A DNA stretch of 64,000 bases from Gordionus sp. m RMFG-2023 (taxonomy: Eukaryota > Nematomorpha > Gordioida > Chordodea > Parachordodidae), in assembly GCF_954871325.1 (NCBI RefSeq), contig NC_088775.1, positions 81,631,561 to 81,695,560 on the forward strand, in the 5' to 3' direction. How positions within the stretch are numbered: position 1 is the stretch's first letter; every line of letters starts with the position of its first letter. The notes beneath the pieces are model-generated. The model was not told the origin of the DNA and searched no databases. It worked only from the letters and a program-made list of their open reading frames with translations. The translations under genes and the position numbers were made by a program. Positions 23,601 through 32,504 of this stretch are shown piece after piece.

Positions 23601-25818
23601 GTAGCTATCTCTTGCTTTCCCCACATGCGCATTTAAGTCACCACCAATTATGACTAGGTCATCCTTAGGGATTTCCATTACAGCTTCATCGAGGATAGCT
23701 CTAAAATCATCTTTCTCTTCTTCCTTGCAACCCGTTTGAGGAGCATATAATGAAAGGATGTGTAGCAGTGGCGTAGCTACGGGGGTGGTTTTCGGGTTTG
23801 GACCCCTCCCAGAGCAAAAATTTATTTTTAGATTATACGTTTAAAAGACTTAAAAGTGGTGACTTTATATCAAATAAATAACATTAATATTTATACGGGT
23901 TTTGATGTTTGTGTAAGGATATTATATTACTAGTGAAATTATTCTGGATAGTATTAGTATAAAGTCATTAGGAATAATCTACTAAATCATAATAACGAAT
24001 TATTGAAGCATTTAAAAAATATATTTATTATATATTATCGAAGATATGGTTATGATTTGTAAGATAAATCCGGCCGAAGGCCGGGCAAAAGGGCCGAAGG
24101 CCCGTTAAAGGGGGTCTGGGGGGATTTGCCCCCCAGGCTTTTATATGTTTGGACCCCCTCTAAGGAAAGTTCCTAGCTACGCCACTGATGTGTAGTATTG
24201 ATTGACCAATGCAGAGTTTTATCTTCATTAGTCTATCAGAGATCCTGACTTCTACAACTGAGGAGGTTAGATCTTGACTGAGAATGATGCCGACACAGTT
24301 CCTATTGCTAACAAGTCCATTATACAATTTATACCCATCTCCAATCATCAAAGTCTTCTATCCTTTCCATTTCGTCTCTTGTATGCACGCTATATCAACT
24401 TTTCTCTTGTTCAACATTGATGCCAATTCTCTCGTCTTACCTTTAAGCGTCCCAATATTCAAACTTGCTAATCTTGTTTTCTTTGCTTTGACCTTTACTT
24501 TACTTTTCACAGGATGGATGTCTACACCCTGCGCGTCGCTTGGAGGGGAACGCCCTATCTTTCATATTCATATTTCCATTTGTTTTCTTCATTTTGTTTA
24601 TTGGACGGTATCCTTAGCACCCGGCTGTCCAGGCCTGTCGGTGACCGGGGTGTCATCTCTAAGCTCCGAAATTCATCATACCATATGTCTTTACACATCA
24701 GTCATCGAAGAAAAACTTGAAAGTTTTTATGGTTCTTACCAGGATTGAACCTGCGTCCATGTTCATACTCGTGTTTCCAAGCGTACATCTTACCCATTCA
24801 AAATAATGAGGTTAAAAATTCATGGCCTCTTTCTAGATTTTAAAATCTGGTTTATTAATTTATTTATATATTTTTTTTTAATATGGAAAATTTTATCTTT
24901 AATAATAAAAGGCTAATAAAATTTAAATAATATAATCAAAGAATCCAGTTAATATATGCCTTTTTCTTATAGTAAATATTTTTCTATTAAAGTTTCATAG
25001 AATAATTTTTTATATGTCGTATCGAGATACAGAATCCACGAGGATTCGAAATCTCTCGATTCTGAAACATTTACTAAGGGCGATTTTTAAATTTTAAAAA
25101 TTTGATTTGAATTGCATTTCGGTATTTATAGAGTACCCCAAACTGTAAATTTCCAATAATTTTGCCACGAACTTTAGAACTACTCTTAATTTAATGGCGG
25201 AAATTGGCTGAAATTTTCCCATATCCCAATACGACATATATAATAAATTATAAAACAAATAAAAGCTCCAAAGTGAGAAAAATTAGCAATCAAAAATGAT
25301 AATACAATATCAATTAAATTAATTTTAACATTAGTTTTTAAAAAAAAAATCACCTTTAATTTCAGCAATAACCGGTATAGGCAGGTTTTGGATAATATTA
25401 ATCAGGCGAACCAATTTCTCTAGAATTTCCTTTTGCAACTGTAAATCATTATCATTTTTATTCTAATTTTAATATTTAAAAACTATAAATTTGCCAACCA
25501 TAAGTGAAAAAAAAAACCTTTTGAAATTGTTTGAGATCATGGCCAGAGGAAAATATATTGGGTTGCGATGATGACATTATTATAACTTTGATATTTGTAT
25601 TAAGTGCGGCATTTTGCGTATCGGATATTAAGGAGTTTAGCATATCCAATGATAAAGAATTTCTTTTTATTTTATATTAATTATAAATTACAATAATATT
25701 ATTTATACTTATTTTTAGGGAAATCTAATATAATTTTTCGTATACAATGATGATCTACTACAGTAGTAACATTCCGCAAGCAGGTGTTATTTAGAGTATT
25801 CAATATTTTTGCAAACAT
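17663..25818 (-). CDS. ECHDC3: ECHDC3-like mitochondrial crotonase-fold protein, seven exons
   Basis: Coding exons, in transcript order: 25818-25709, 25662-25518, 25438-25354, 20371-20276, 20233-20132, 18556-18406, 17792-17663. All junctions are GT-AG with compatible phases. They total 819 nt, which is 272 aa plus stop (human about 300 aa). Landmarks match ECHDC3: KNSLSLDMLNSL, NIFSSGHDLKQF (oxyanion-hole segment), LPIPVIAEIKGHAAAAGC, CQLACSCDI, IFCSTPGVA, MLFTGDPITAQEA and DAQEGIKAFLEKR. At the two positions where true enoyl-CoA hydratases have catalytic Glu (144 and 164 in the rat enzyme), this protein has Gln and Gly. As I recall it, human ECHDC3 has the same pair, so classical hydratase activity is unlikely. 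The basic N terminus (MFAKILNTLNNTCLRN) could be a mitochondrial signal. The intron at 20,372-25,353 holds a LINE; another (18,557-20,131) has a possible MITE. The smallest intron is 42 bp. Confidence 0.92.
18010..18244. mobile_element. Possible small hAT-type MITE in an ECHDC3 intron
   Basis: The segment begins AGGCGTTGCCAGG (18,011) and ends CCTAGCTACGCCT (18,231-18,243). The latter is the reverse complement of AGGCGTAGCTAGG, so 11 of 13 terminal bases pair. The G run just inside and the TAGCTACGCC end resemble the MITE at 23,766. No 8-bp duplication is visible, so this is tentative. Confidence 0.4.
18908..19030. repeat. Two-copy tandem repeat of about 62 bp
   Basis: Two units read TATAAAATATG, then ACGAAT/TGAATT, then AAGTG.ACAAAA, then TGCTGTAT, then TTTATATACT (about 18,908-18,970 and 18,972-19,030). 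They lie in the ECHDC3 intron 18,557-20,131. No function is apparent. Confidence 0.6.
21245..22990 (-). pseudogene. RTE LINE reverse transcriptase, nearly open
   Basis: A frame of 405 codons (21,245-22,462) starts MSHCLKLYEKIIEKRL and holds the RT core: QFGFMPGRSTTDAI, HMVFLDLEKAFDRIP, GVHQGSALSPLLF and MIFADDIVIL (the FADD active-site motif). It ends with a basic C-terminal tail including RRPMNYIGNK and KRKRGRPKLQWG. Upstream the same frame continues through KNKGDPHNCQNYRGIK to one stop near 22,547, where a Lys would be expected. Farther upstream the domain (NNKARDPDDIPIESLKALGD; SRWREYFQELLNF) is reached after a frame shift near 22,720. So the core is well preserved with about two visible breaks, suggesting a relatively recent arrival. 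Confidence 0.88.
23766..24187. mobile_element. hAT MITE nested in the LINE
   Basis: A 422-bp insert begins CAGTGGCGTAGCTACGG and ends CCTAGCTACGCCACTG, so the terminal 14 bases form an inverted repeat (CAGTGGCGTAGCTA). Perfect 8-bp copies of ATGTGTAG flank it (23,758-23,765 and 24,188-24,195). The CAGTG terminus and 8-bp duplication are the hallmarks of hAT elements. The interior has no ORF, is AT-rich, and carries GGCCGAAGGC pairs near the right end. Restoring the LINE across one copy of the duplication gives a continuous endonuclease-coding context, so the LINE came first. Confidence 0.95.
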
Positions 25819-26468
25819 GTTCCAAAAAAATGCACCTTCAAATAATTTATTAATAAACAAATAATTATTTAAACAAATAAAAAATTTTGGCAGGCTATCT
25901 TGTCACGACCTATATAAAAATATATTCAAATTTTCGATATGAATGAAGGCTTAATTTTTATAATAATAGACTTCGAGAAAAGCAAGCTATTTTTTTTATT
26001 TACATGCTTATTTTTTGAAGTTACTTTTTGTTGCTGAAACGAATTTAATATTAAACGCTGAGAGATGGGAAGAACTTCCAGTCTAATGCTGCATCCCAAA
26101 ATCTGGTTTTGAATTGTCATATAAAAATATTCATAGGGGCAAAAAACACCCCAAAAGGCGGGAAAGCACGAGAATTTTAGTAATACAGAGACTTTAAGAA
26201 CTTCTTTGTCGGTAGGGTGAGGGGTTATACTCCACTTAATTTTTTCCCAAACTTTTACAATTTTTATAACTTTATGAGTATATAGAAATAAAATAGTCAT
26301 AAATTTCCTTATATATTGAACTCGAATTTAAGAATTTGATATGAATTTGATTTTCGTATCAAGACGCAGCCTAACATTTTGGGTTTATTCTGGTTTACCA
26401 ACCAAAAATTAAGCCTGACCTGCCTTATCTCATTAAAATGCAGTTATGAATTAGGAGTTTATTTCTAT
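25819..26468. other. Upstream flank of the ECHDC3-like gene
   Basis: Contains the 5' side of the minus-strand gene, whose start codon is at 25,818-25,816. A minus-strand frame at 25,926-26,300 has no recognisable domain and is treated as chance. No promoter element can be singled out in this AT-rich DNA. Confidence 0.4.
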
Positions 26469-26977
26469 ATGTTAGGGTCAATGTGTTGTGTTTTTTTAGA
26501 AACTTGAATTATTTTTTTGAGCACTTTTTTAAAAAAAATTTTCAAAATCTGATTTTACTAAAAATGTGTTCCAGCATCTTTAGAAACCTACTCTTTATTT
26601 TTAGAAAATTTTGTCATGAATATTTGGATCTTAATATAATATACATTAGTTTTTCCTTACATTTTTGTTTTATAAATTATAAATGAATAAAAAGTTAAGC
26701 GCAAAACTATTTGGATGGATAGGATATCCAAAATAATATTATATAAGCCTGGGGATTTTGCTCACAGATGACAGAAAGGTCAGGACTTCTATTTGCCAAA
26801 TCTAGAGGCTTTTATAATATTATTTTGGTTAAAATATTACTCAGGCCATTTTTAATAACTGACCCAATGCCATTGTGTCCTAAACATGCTAAAATAATTT
26901 TCGGTAAATTCAGATTTTTAAATTTAAAAATATTCTCAGAAGATGATATAAAGCGCTGAAAAAATAACACACTAATA
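26469..26977. mobile_element. MITE family A, copy 1
   Basis: Left end ATGTTAGGGTCAATGTGTTG, then AACTTGAATTATTTTTTTGA. The right end, GCTGAAAAAATAACACACTA, is its approximate reverse complement. A cleaner sister copy lies at 63,395-63,719 and shares both ends plus internal blocks (TTTTACTAAAAATGTGTTCCA). The extra length here is explained by a family C piece at 26,728-26,865. No ORF. Confidence 0.6.
26728..26865. repeat. Partial family C MITE inside MITE A
   Basis: Contains CCAAAATAATATTATATAAG, then CCTGGGGATTTTGCTCA, then CAGAAAGG, then TTGCCAAATCTAGAGGC. This matches, in reverse complement, the middle of the complete copy at 47,787-48,005. Other pieces lie at 29,071, 38,171 and 47,203. 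Nested in family A copy 1, so family C moved later. Confidence 0.6.
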
Positions 26978-26992
26978 AAAAAAAACGTTGAC

Positions 26993-27342
26993 CAGAAGGC
27001 CGAATTTTTAGTAAACGCGTTTTATTCAAGTGCTGCGTTATTTAACGTAATCTTATTACAAAATTGTCCATAAATAAGTATAAATTTATAAATATGGAGC
27101 ATGATTATAATGCTATTATAAAAATTGAAAAGCATATGTTACGATACGTTAAGGAAAAATATGCGATCCTATTCTAAATATAATAGCGAATTTGATAAAA
27201 AAATATATGATTTTTCTTAAATATATAAAATAATTATCTCTATTTTAAATTTATCTTAAATTAGTTTTTAAAAATGAATCAGCTGTAATAACATTGCATT
27301 AAATAACGCAACTCTGGAAACCCGTTTACTATAAAGGCAGCG
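26993..27342. mobile_element. MITE family B, copy 1
   Basis: The left end carries TTTTTAGTAAACGCG, TTCAAGTGCTGCGTTATTTA and TCTTATTACA. The right end, read in reverse complement, gives TTTATAGTAAACGGG, GAGTTGCGTTATTTAATGC and TGTTATTACA, so the arms of about 50 bases pair. A relative at about 52,800-53,050 shares the TTCAAGTG.CGCGTTAT.TAAC core. No ORF. Confidence 0.6.
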
Positions 27343-28318
27343 TAACATTATATGAAGATAGTTAATATTATATCCGGTATCGAACTGAGAATAATTAATT
27401 TCAAGCAACCGATCATCCGGCTTATCGGCCCAGTTCTGTCATTTCTGTCCGATCCTAGAAACTCGATTTCATAAAGTTTAAATTAATTAATACCCAATAC
27501 TTCCTGGCATTTAATTATTCATTCTATTTTTGAATTCCGTTTGCACATTTAGTTTTCATCATTTTTTGAAGTTTTATCTGATTTGAATAGATATTAAAAT
27601 TACACATCCCGGAGGGTAGATGTTATTGAAATGAAAGTGAATGTTGAGCCATATTTAGATAAATCAATTGAAAATGTAACATATAATTATATATGCCGAA
27701 AATGTAATAAATCGTCAGCTGAAAATTATTAAAATGAATTCTACAGTATACTACGATATCAATATTATAAATGTAAAAAAAAAAAGAATTTGGATTTTCT
27801 ACTAATTATTATATTTATTCTATACGCACATTTTACAAAATACTAACTAAAAAATTTTCCTTATTCTTTATAAGGACCCATGTTATCTAATTTAAAAATA
27901 TTGACTATTTAAAATATTTATCTTTTTCTTCAATTCGTTCTATATCCATAAAATTTTTATTATATAACAGGGGATAGAATTAGTCTATTTTAATCTGAGT
28001 ATTCACCTTTAAAAATTGACGAAAAGTGATCGAAATATAAAATATCTGAGGGAATCCAAACAAAATTTGCAGATTCTGATCCTAAACACGCAAGAAATAT
28101 TTGCCCCCCCCCCCACTTCCCGGAAAAGGAGCATGTTTTGAAGATGTTTTAAAGGTTAATATTAAATTCGAAGAAATTAACTTTTTTTAAAGATAAATTA
28201 TAGTTTATGATAGATCTAAGATAGTGCCTATCAAATTTGTATTTTGTTTATTATTAATTTGGATAGGCACTGCCAAATTTATTTATAATATATATTTGAA
28301 AATCGTGATTTTCGAAAA
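27343..28318. other. Gene-free spacer
   Basis: Ordinary AT-rich DNA with a C9-10 homopolymer near 28,103. No exon or RNA gene was seen. Confidence 0.4.
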
Positions 28319-28392
28319 TCGTGTGTAGCCTAGTCGACAAGAGCGTCGCTTGCCAATCCGATGGTTCAGGGTTCGACTCCAAATGGATCCAA
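28319..28392 (+). repeat. tRNA-like SINE head with pol III A and B boxes
   Basis: TAGCCTAGTCG (28,326-28,336) fits an A box and GGTTCGACTCC (28,370-28,380) is a perfect B box. Their spacing of 44 bases is that of a real tRNA gene. CTTGCCAAT sits where the anticodon loop would be (GCC, glycine-like). The acceptor and T stems do not pair, so this is not a working tRNA. A tRNA-derived SINE or tRNA pseudogene is more likely. Its body would run on to about 28,480; no second copy was found in the window. Confidence 0.5.
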
Positions 28393-28948
28393 ATCAGGCT
28401 TTTTAATAACCTTAGATTTGAATCTGTAAAAGCTGGGTCGATTCCATTCGTATAAAATGTCTATGAAGAAATAGATTTTTTTAAAAATTTACGACTAAAT
28501 ATATATTATTTTTTTTGAATATAAATTATAAAAAATTATTAAATATAAATATTTATTCAAAAATGGTGATTAATACAGACCGACAAATCAAATTGACTAA
28601 TAGTTATCTTTAAAACAGTTAGGATATATTGAGTTTATCGACCTTTTTAGAGGTTATTCAGGTCATAAAATTGTTAACATTAGATTTGATTTGGACGCGG
28701 TAAATAATAAGTATTAACCAGTTTAAGTCCGGATTAGAACCCTGTTTAAACGTGATACTAATATATATTGCCTTGCTATCGCATTTCATTTAATCAGAAT
28801 GGACCGAAATATTTTTAGAGTAAAACGAGCTTTACAAACATTATTGTGGATTTTTGCTTTTCCAGTCATTTGTCATAGGAAGAATAAAATCTCTTTTTTT
28901 TTATAACCTTAAAATTAATATTGTTTTAATTTAACTTATGATAAATAT

Positions 28949-30480
28949 CAGACCTGCAGATGTAAAAATTTTGAGCCAGATCTGGATTATGCATTTTTAA
29001 GCCTGGCCCGGATTTGTTTATATTTTGAAATACTGATAGCCCGATTTATCTGATTTCAATTAAAGTTTTTAGCCAAAATAATAATACACAAGCCTCGAGA
29101 TTTAGATAATAAATGTCCAAATCTATCTATCACGAATGAGCAAAATCTCCGGGTCAGATAATATTTTTTGGGGAAAATATTGGGCTAACCCTGTTTACTG
29201 AAATTAAAAGTTTATCTTTATTTTAATATAAATTATTACCATTTTTTTTAGATTAGAATAGTTTTCAAATTTAATAAAATAGAAAACAACCACTTTCTAA
29301 AGAATCTAATCTAGATTTTCTGAAATTTTAATAAATAGAAAAATATATTTTGATTTCTTAATTTTAAGAAGGGTTGTGCCGGATCGGGTTTAAATTTTTA
29401 AATATGATATCATTACATTATGTCAAATAAATTGTTACTATAAATTTTTATCAAAATATTAAATTTTTTATCAAAAAGAATATTTATTAAAATATTGGTT
29501 TTTACCTTATTCTAAATATTAGCCGTCTAAAATTTCTCAATAAAATATAATTTTTTTAAAAAAAATTGGAAGACAACTATATATTGATATAAAATAAATT
29601 ATTTTTATAAATGCTTTTTAAATAATAATATTTTATAAAAATGATTGCGCAAAATATTCAAAAAAAATATTCATCCTCAAAAAAGAATGACATTGCAATT
29701 TAACACAAAAAAATGACTCCACAATTTAAAAAAAAACGACCCACATAACAGTTACTTCAAGAAACAAGGTGCTAATATATTTCATCATTTGTAAAATATT
29801 TCCTTTACAGTCAAAAAAAATTAAATTTTTATATATTTAAATAAATTAAAGCTGGGCCGGGCCAGGCCGGGCATGAAAAATATTTTTTATTTTTTATTTC
29901 GGGTCGGGCTATTCGGGAAAAAATAAATAAAATTCGGGATAGAAGTCAGGACAAATTTTGGATGCAGATTCCTAAATAACCTATTATGCTTAACAGGGAA
30001 GATTGGAGCAATATCGTAGTGTTGTTAAAAGTTACTTTAGATATAACTAGTTACATTTTTACAAATGTAACTAGTTATTAGTTACAATTATATTTTTAAA
30101 ATAACTAGTTATATAATAAGTTCATTCATAAAGGCTTTATTTATTTACTGAACGCATTTATTTAATATAAAAAAGGTAGGATATTTGAATTATAATCAAT
30201 TATTTGAAAAAATATACAATTTATTTATATAAAAAAAAAATTAAACTGAAAAAATAATATCGGAAATAGAATATATTTATTAGAGACCTGCAGGCCCAGC
30301 CCTAAGCCCAGCCCGGATATACAGGCCGATACGTATTTTAATTTTTTTAATATACAGGCCAGGCCTGAAATTTTCTTTTTAAAAAAAATATCCAGACCAG
30401 GCTTAATATTTTAAAACCAAATATATGAAATCGCCATTATTAGCTATAAAAATCAAAAATAATTAATATATTTTAAAAAA
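28949..30480. repeat. Cluster of GGCCCGG-rich DNA-transposon remnants
   Basis: Several GC-rich islands stand out in AT-rich DNA: CAGACCTGCAGATG (28,950), AAGCCTGGCCCGG (29,000), GGGCCGGGCCAGGCCGGGC (29,855) and TAGAGACCTGCAGGCCCAGC (30,281). They are followed by AT-rich runs and inverted CCCG/CGGG motifs. The TAGAGACCTGCA start also occurs at 40,132, and similar CCCGACCCGAA islands flank the hAT relics at 15.4 kb and 45 kb. I read them as decayed ends of non-autonomous hAT elements. Individual borders are not resolvable. A family C piece lies at 29,071-29,190. Confidence 0.4.
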
Positions 30481-30902
30481 TCCTGTCTGGGCCTGATAAT
30501 TTTTCTTATTAGTAAGTAATGATTAATAATTTAGTAGTTTAATTATTTAATTCTAAATTCATCTAAGTCTTTGTCATTCCTTATACTAAGTTCTATGATC
30601 TAATTTAGTAAAATTTAAAAAAAAAATACATTTATATGAAATTCCATAAATATTACCAGCAACTTGAGGGCAAAATAAATGCAATATATTGTGCTATAGG
30701 TAAAAAAAATATAATATTAAAAAATAGGTTTACCAATTGAATTTGGTTACAAAATTATGAAACCCAGCAATGTAACAATTTAAGAAAAGAAAATCTATTT
30801 GGACGGGAAATTATATTATTGTTGCATATCCCAGACATTTAAACAATATTTTTAAATTAATAAATTAAAAAAAAAATTTATTAAAATTAATTTATCACAC
30901 CC

Positions 30903-32140
30903 TTGAATCGGACTGCCCACCTAAAAATTTTATTGTATTGGGCAAAAATAGCTTTACCCACACAGGTTCACCCATTGGAGGTAAAAGTGCTAAATTACAT
31001 TGCAGAGATATTTCTTGTCAAATTCAATAGAATGAAATATATTTTAAAAGATTTTCTTGCTCATCAGGCTTTTTATTTATTTAAATATTTTTTATTCATT
31101 CCTAAAATTTTACATGCCATTAGTTCATCAACAATTTTCATGTCCCTTGAAATATTATTAGACCTTGAGGTTCATTATAAAAATACTCTAGAATCTATTT
31201 TAAATATCAAATTCTCTTCAGTTTGCAAGTTGCCCTTCCACCAAAGCTAGGTGGTATAGGTATCGATTCCCCCATATCCTTAAGCATTTCAGCCTTTTTA
31301 TCCTCAGTTGCTAAATTTCCATACACACTTGGAGACTTGGATACTATCAAATCTACATCTATGGCAGCATTAAACTGTGGAGCAATAATTCTCCAAGTCG
31401 CTCATATTCAAATTTAAGGCAAAGAGACTGGAATGTACCATTGATACAGCATAACGTTGAATACTTACACTTCAAAGCTGTTCAATGAATATCTCCATTG
31501 CTCTTTCTCCCCTTAAACCCAACCCCCAGTATGCAGAATGACCAAACTCTTTGATCAAATAATTCCAGCCTCCACCATATGCCATCTTGGCTACTAATGG
31601 TTAGAAACTATACCTAGTAATTGAGGCTTGTTTATTAACCAACGAAGAACTTAGAATAGCTATAAATTTTCGTTTTGTGAAATAGTAACTCCGACATCAT
31701 GTGTCCCTTATAAAACTCATAACGATAGCCTTAGACACCCCCCCCCTTTTATACTCTAGTTTTTCAAAAGGCAAATTATCCAGGCACTATGCCATCAAAT
31801 CGATCATTAATAGAATCTTGAAATCTGCAAATATTCCTTCTACACTGAAACCCTCTGGTTTCAGCCCTGATGGAATGACGGTAGTCACTTCGGACCAAGG
31901 TATACCCTCGCTTGGGATTATACATGTGTAGATCGTTTTGCTAGATCTTTTTAGATCTTTTTATTTCAACTTTATCACGAAAGCTGAAATTACAAAAGCA
32001 AATAAATATAGCCACCTCTCAGACACCTGTGGATCATTTGGACCCCAAGACCTAAAATAATTCAAAACAATATGGTAAAGGTTACGTTTAATCACAGGTG
32101 ATCCAAAAAAGGCTTCTACAAGGACAAAGAATATCAATCA
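30903..32140 (+). mobile_element. Second LINE type: RT C-terminal and endonuclease-like tail
   Basis: Three frames follow one another as in the C-terminal half of a non-LTR reverse transcriptase with a downstream nuclease-like domain. The first has FLAHQAFYLFKYFLFIPKIL and SSVCKLPFHQS. The second has LPPKLGGIGIDSPISLSIS with AFLSSVAK, the widespread LP..LGGLGIRS motif. The third has GFSPDGMTVVTSDQGIPSLG, resembling the KPDGMT..PW..G..L.WD motif of a restriction-like endonuclease, followed by NKYSHLSDTCGSFGPQ. Several frame breaks make it inactive. It is clearly different from the RTE element at 21 kb. The exact clade is uncertain. Confidence 0.6.
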
Positions 32141-32504
32141 AAGTTTGTCGATCCAAATGTATATTTATATATGGGTCATTAAGCCCCGCCGACCCCTAAA
32201 TATATATTTAATTTCTCTTCTTTTAATTATATATTTTTACATAGGATATAGATATAGTATTATAATTTTAATAAATAGTTATTATATTATTTAATAAAAA
32301 AACATATTAAAAATAAAATTAATTACTTAAATATATTATTTAGATTTATTCGTATATATTTTTTAAAGTATAACTAGTTATCTAGTTATATAACAGTTTA
32401 TGACTTCATTCTACCAGACCAAACAATAAAAAAAAAATTTTTTTAATTTAAAAAAAAATAAAATGATAATGTTAAAAATTTATCCGTGATTTAGTGAGTT
32501 TTCA
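32141..32504. other. AT-rich spacer with an AACTAGTTAT island
   Basis: AGTATAACTAGTTATCTAGTTATATAAC at 32,370-32,395 resembles, in reverse complement, the segment at 30,020-30,115 (GTGTTGTTAAAAGTTACTTT, then ATAACTAGTTAC). The pair could be the two ends of one hAT-like element into which the LINE at 30.9 kb inserted. No gene is seen. Confidence 0.35.

Larger units (their letters stand above)
21235..24750 (-). mobile_element. RTE/BovB-type LINE in the large ECHDC3 intron
   Basis: A non-LTR retrotransposon in the same orientation as the host gene. The 5' part (about 24,480-23,100) encodes an APE-like endonuclease: NIGTLKGKTRELASMLNKRK, VDIACIQETKWKG, then GGDLNAHVGKARDSYKRHHG. The 3' part encodes the reverse transcriptase (see 21,245-22,990). 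The A-rich 3' end lies at about 21,235. Endonuclease and RT together with the phrases listed point to the RTE/BovB clade. Stops and frame breaks in both domains mean it is inactive. It is interrupted by a 422-bp MITE at 23,766-24,187. A second, shorter relative is at 9033-9370. Confidence 0.88.

Noticed and set aside
24284-24748. Plus-strand ORF of 154 codons
   Set aside because: Antisense to the LINE endonuclease region, with no domain of its own.
28319-28392. Functional tRNA-Gly (GCC) gene
   Set aside because: A and B boxes are fine, but acceptor, T and anticodon stems do not pair.
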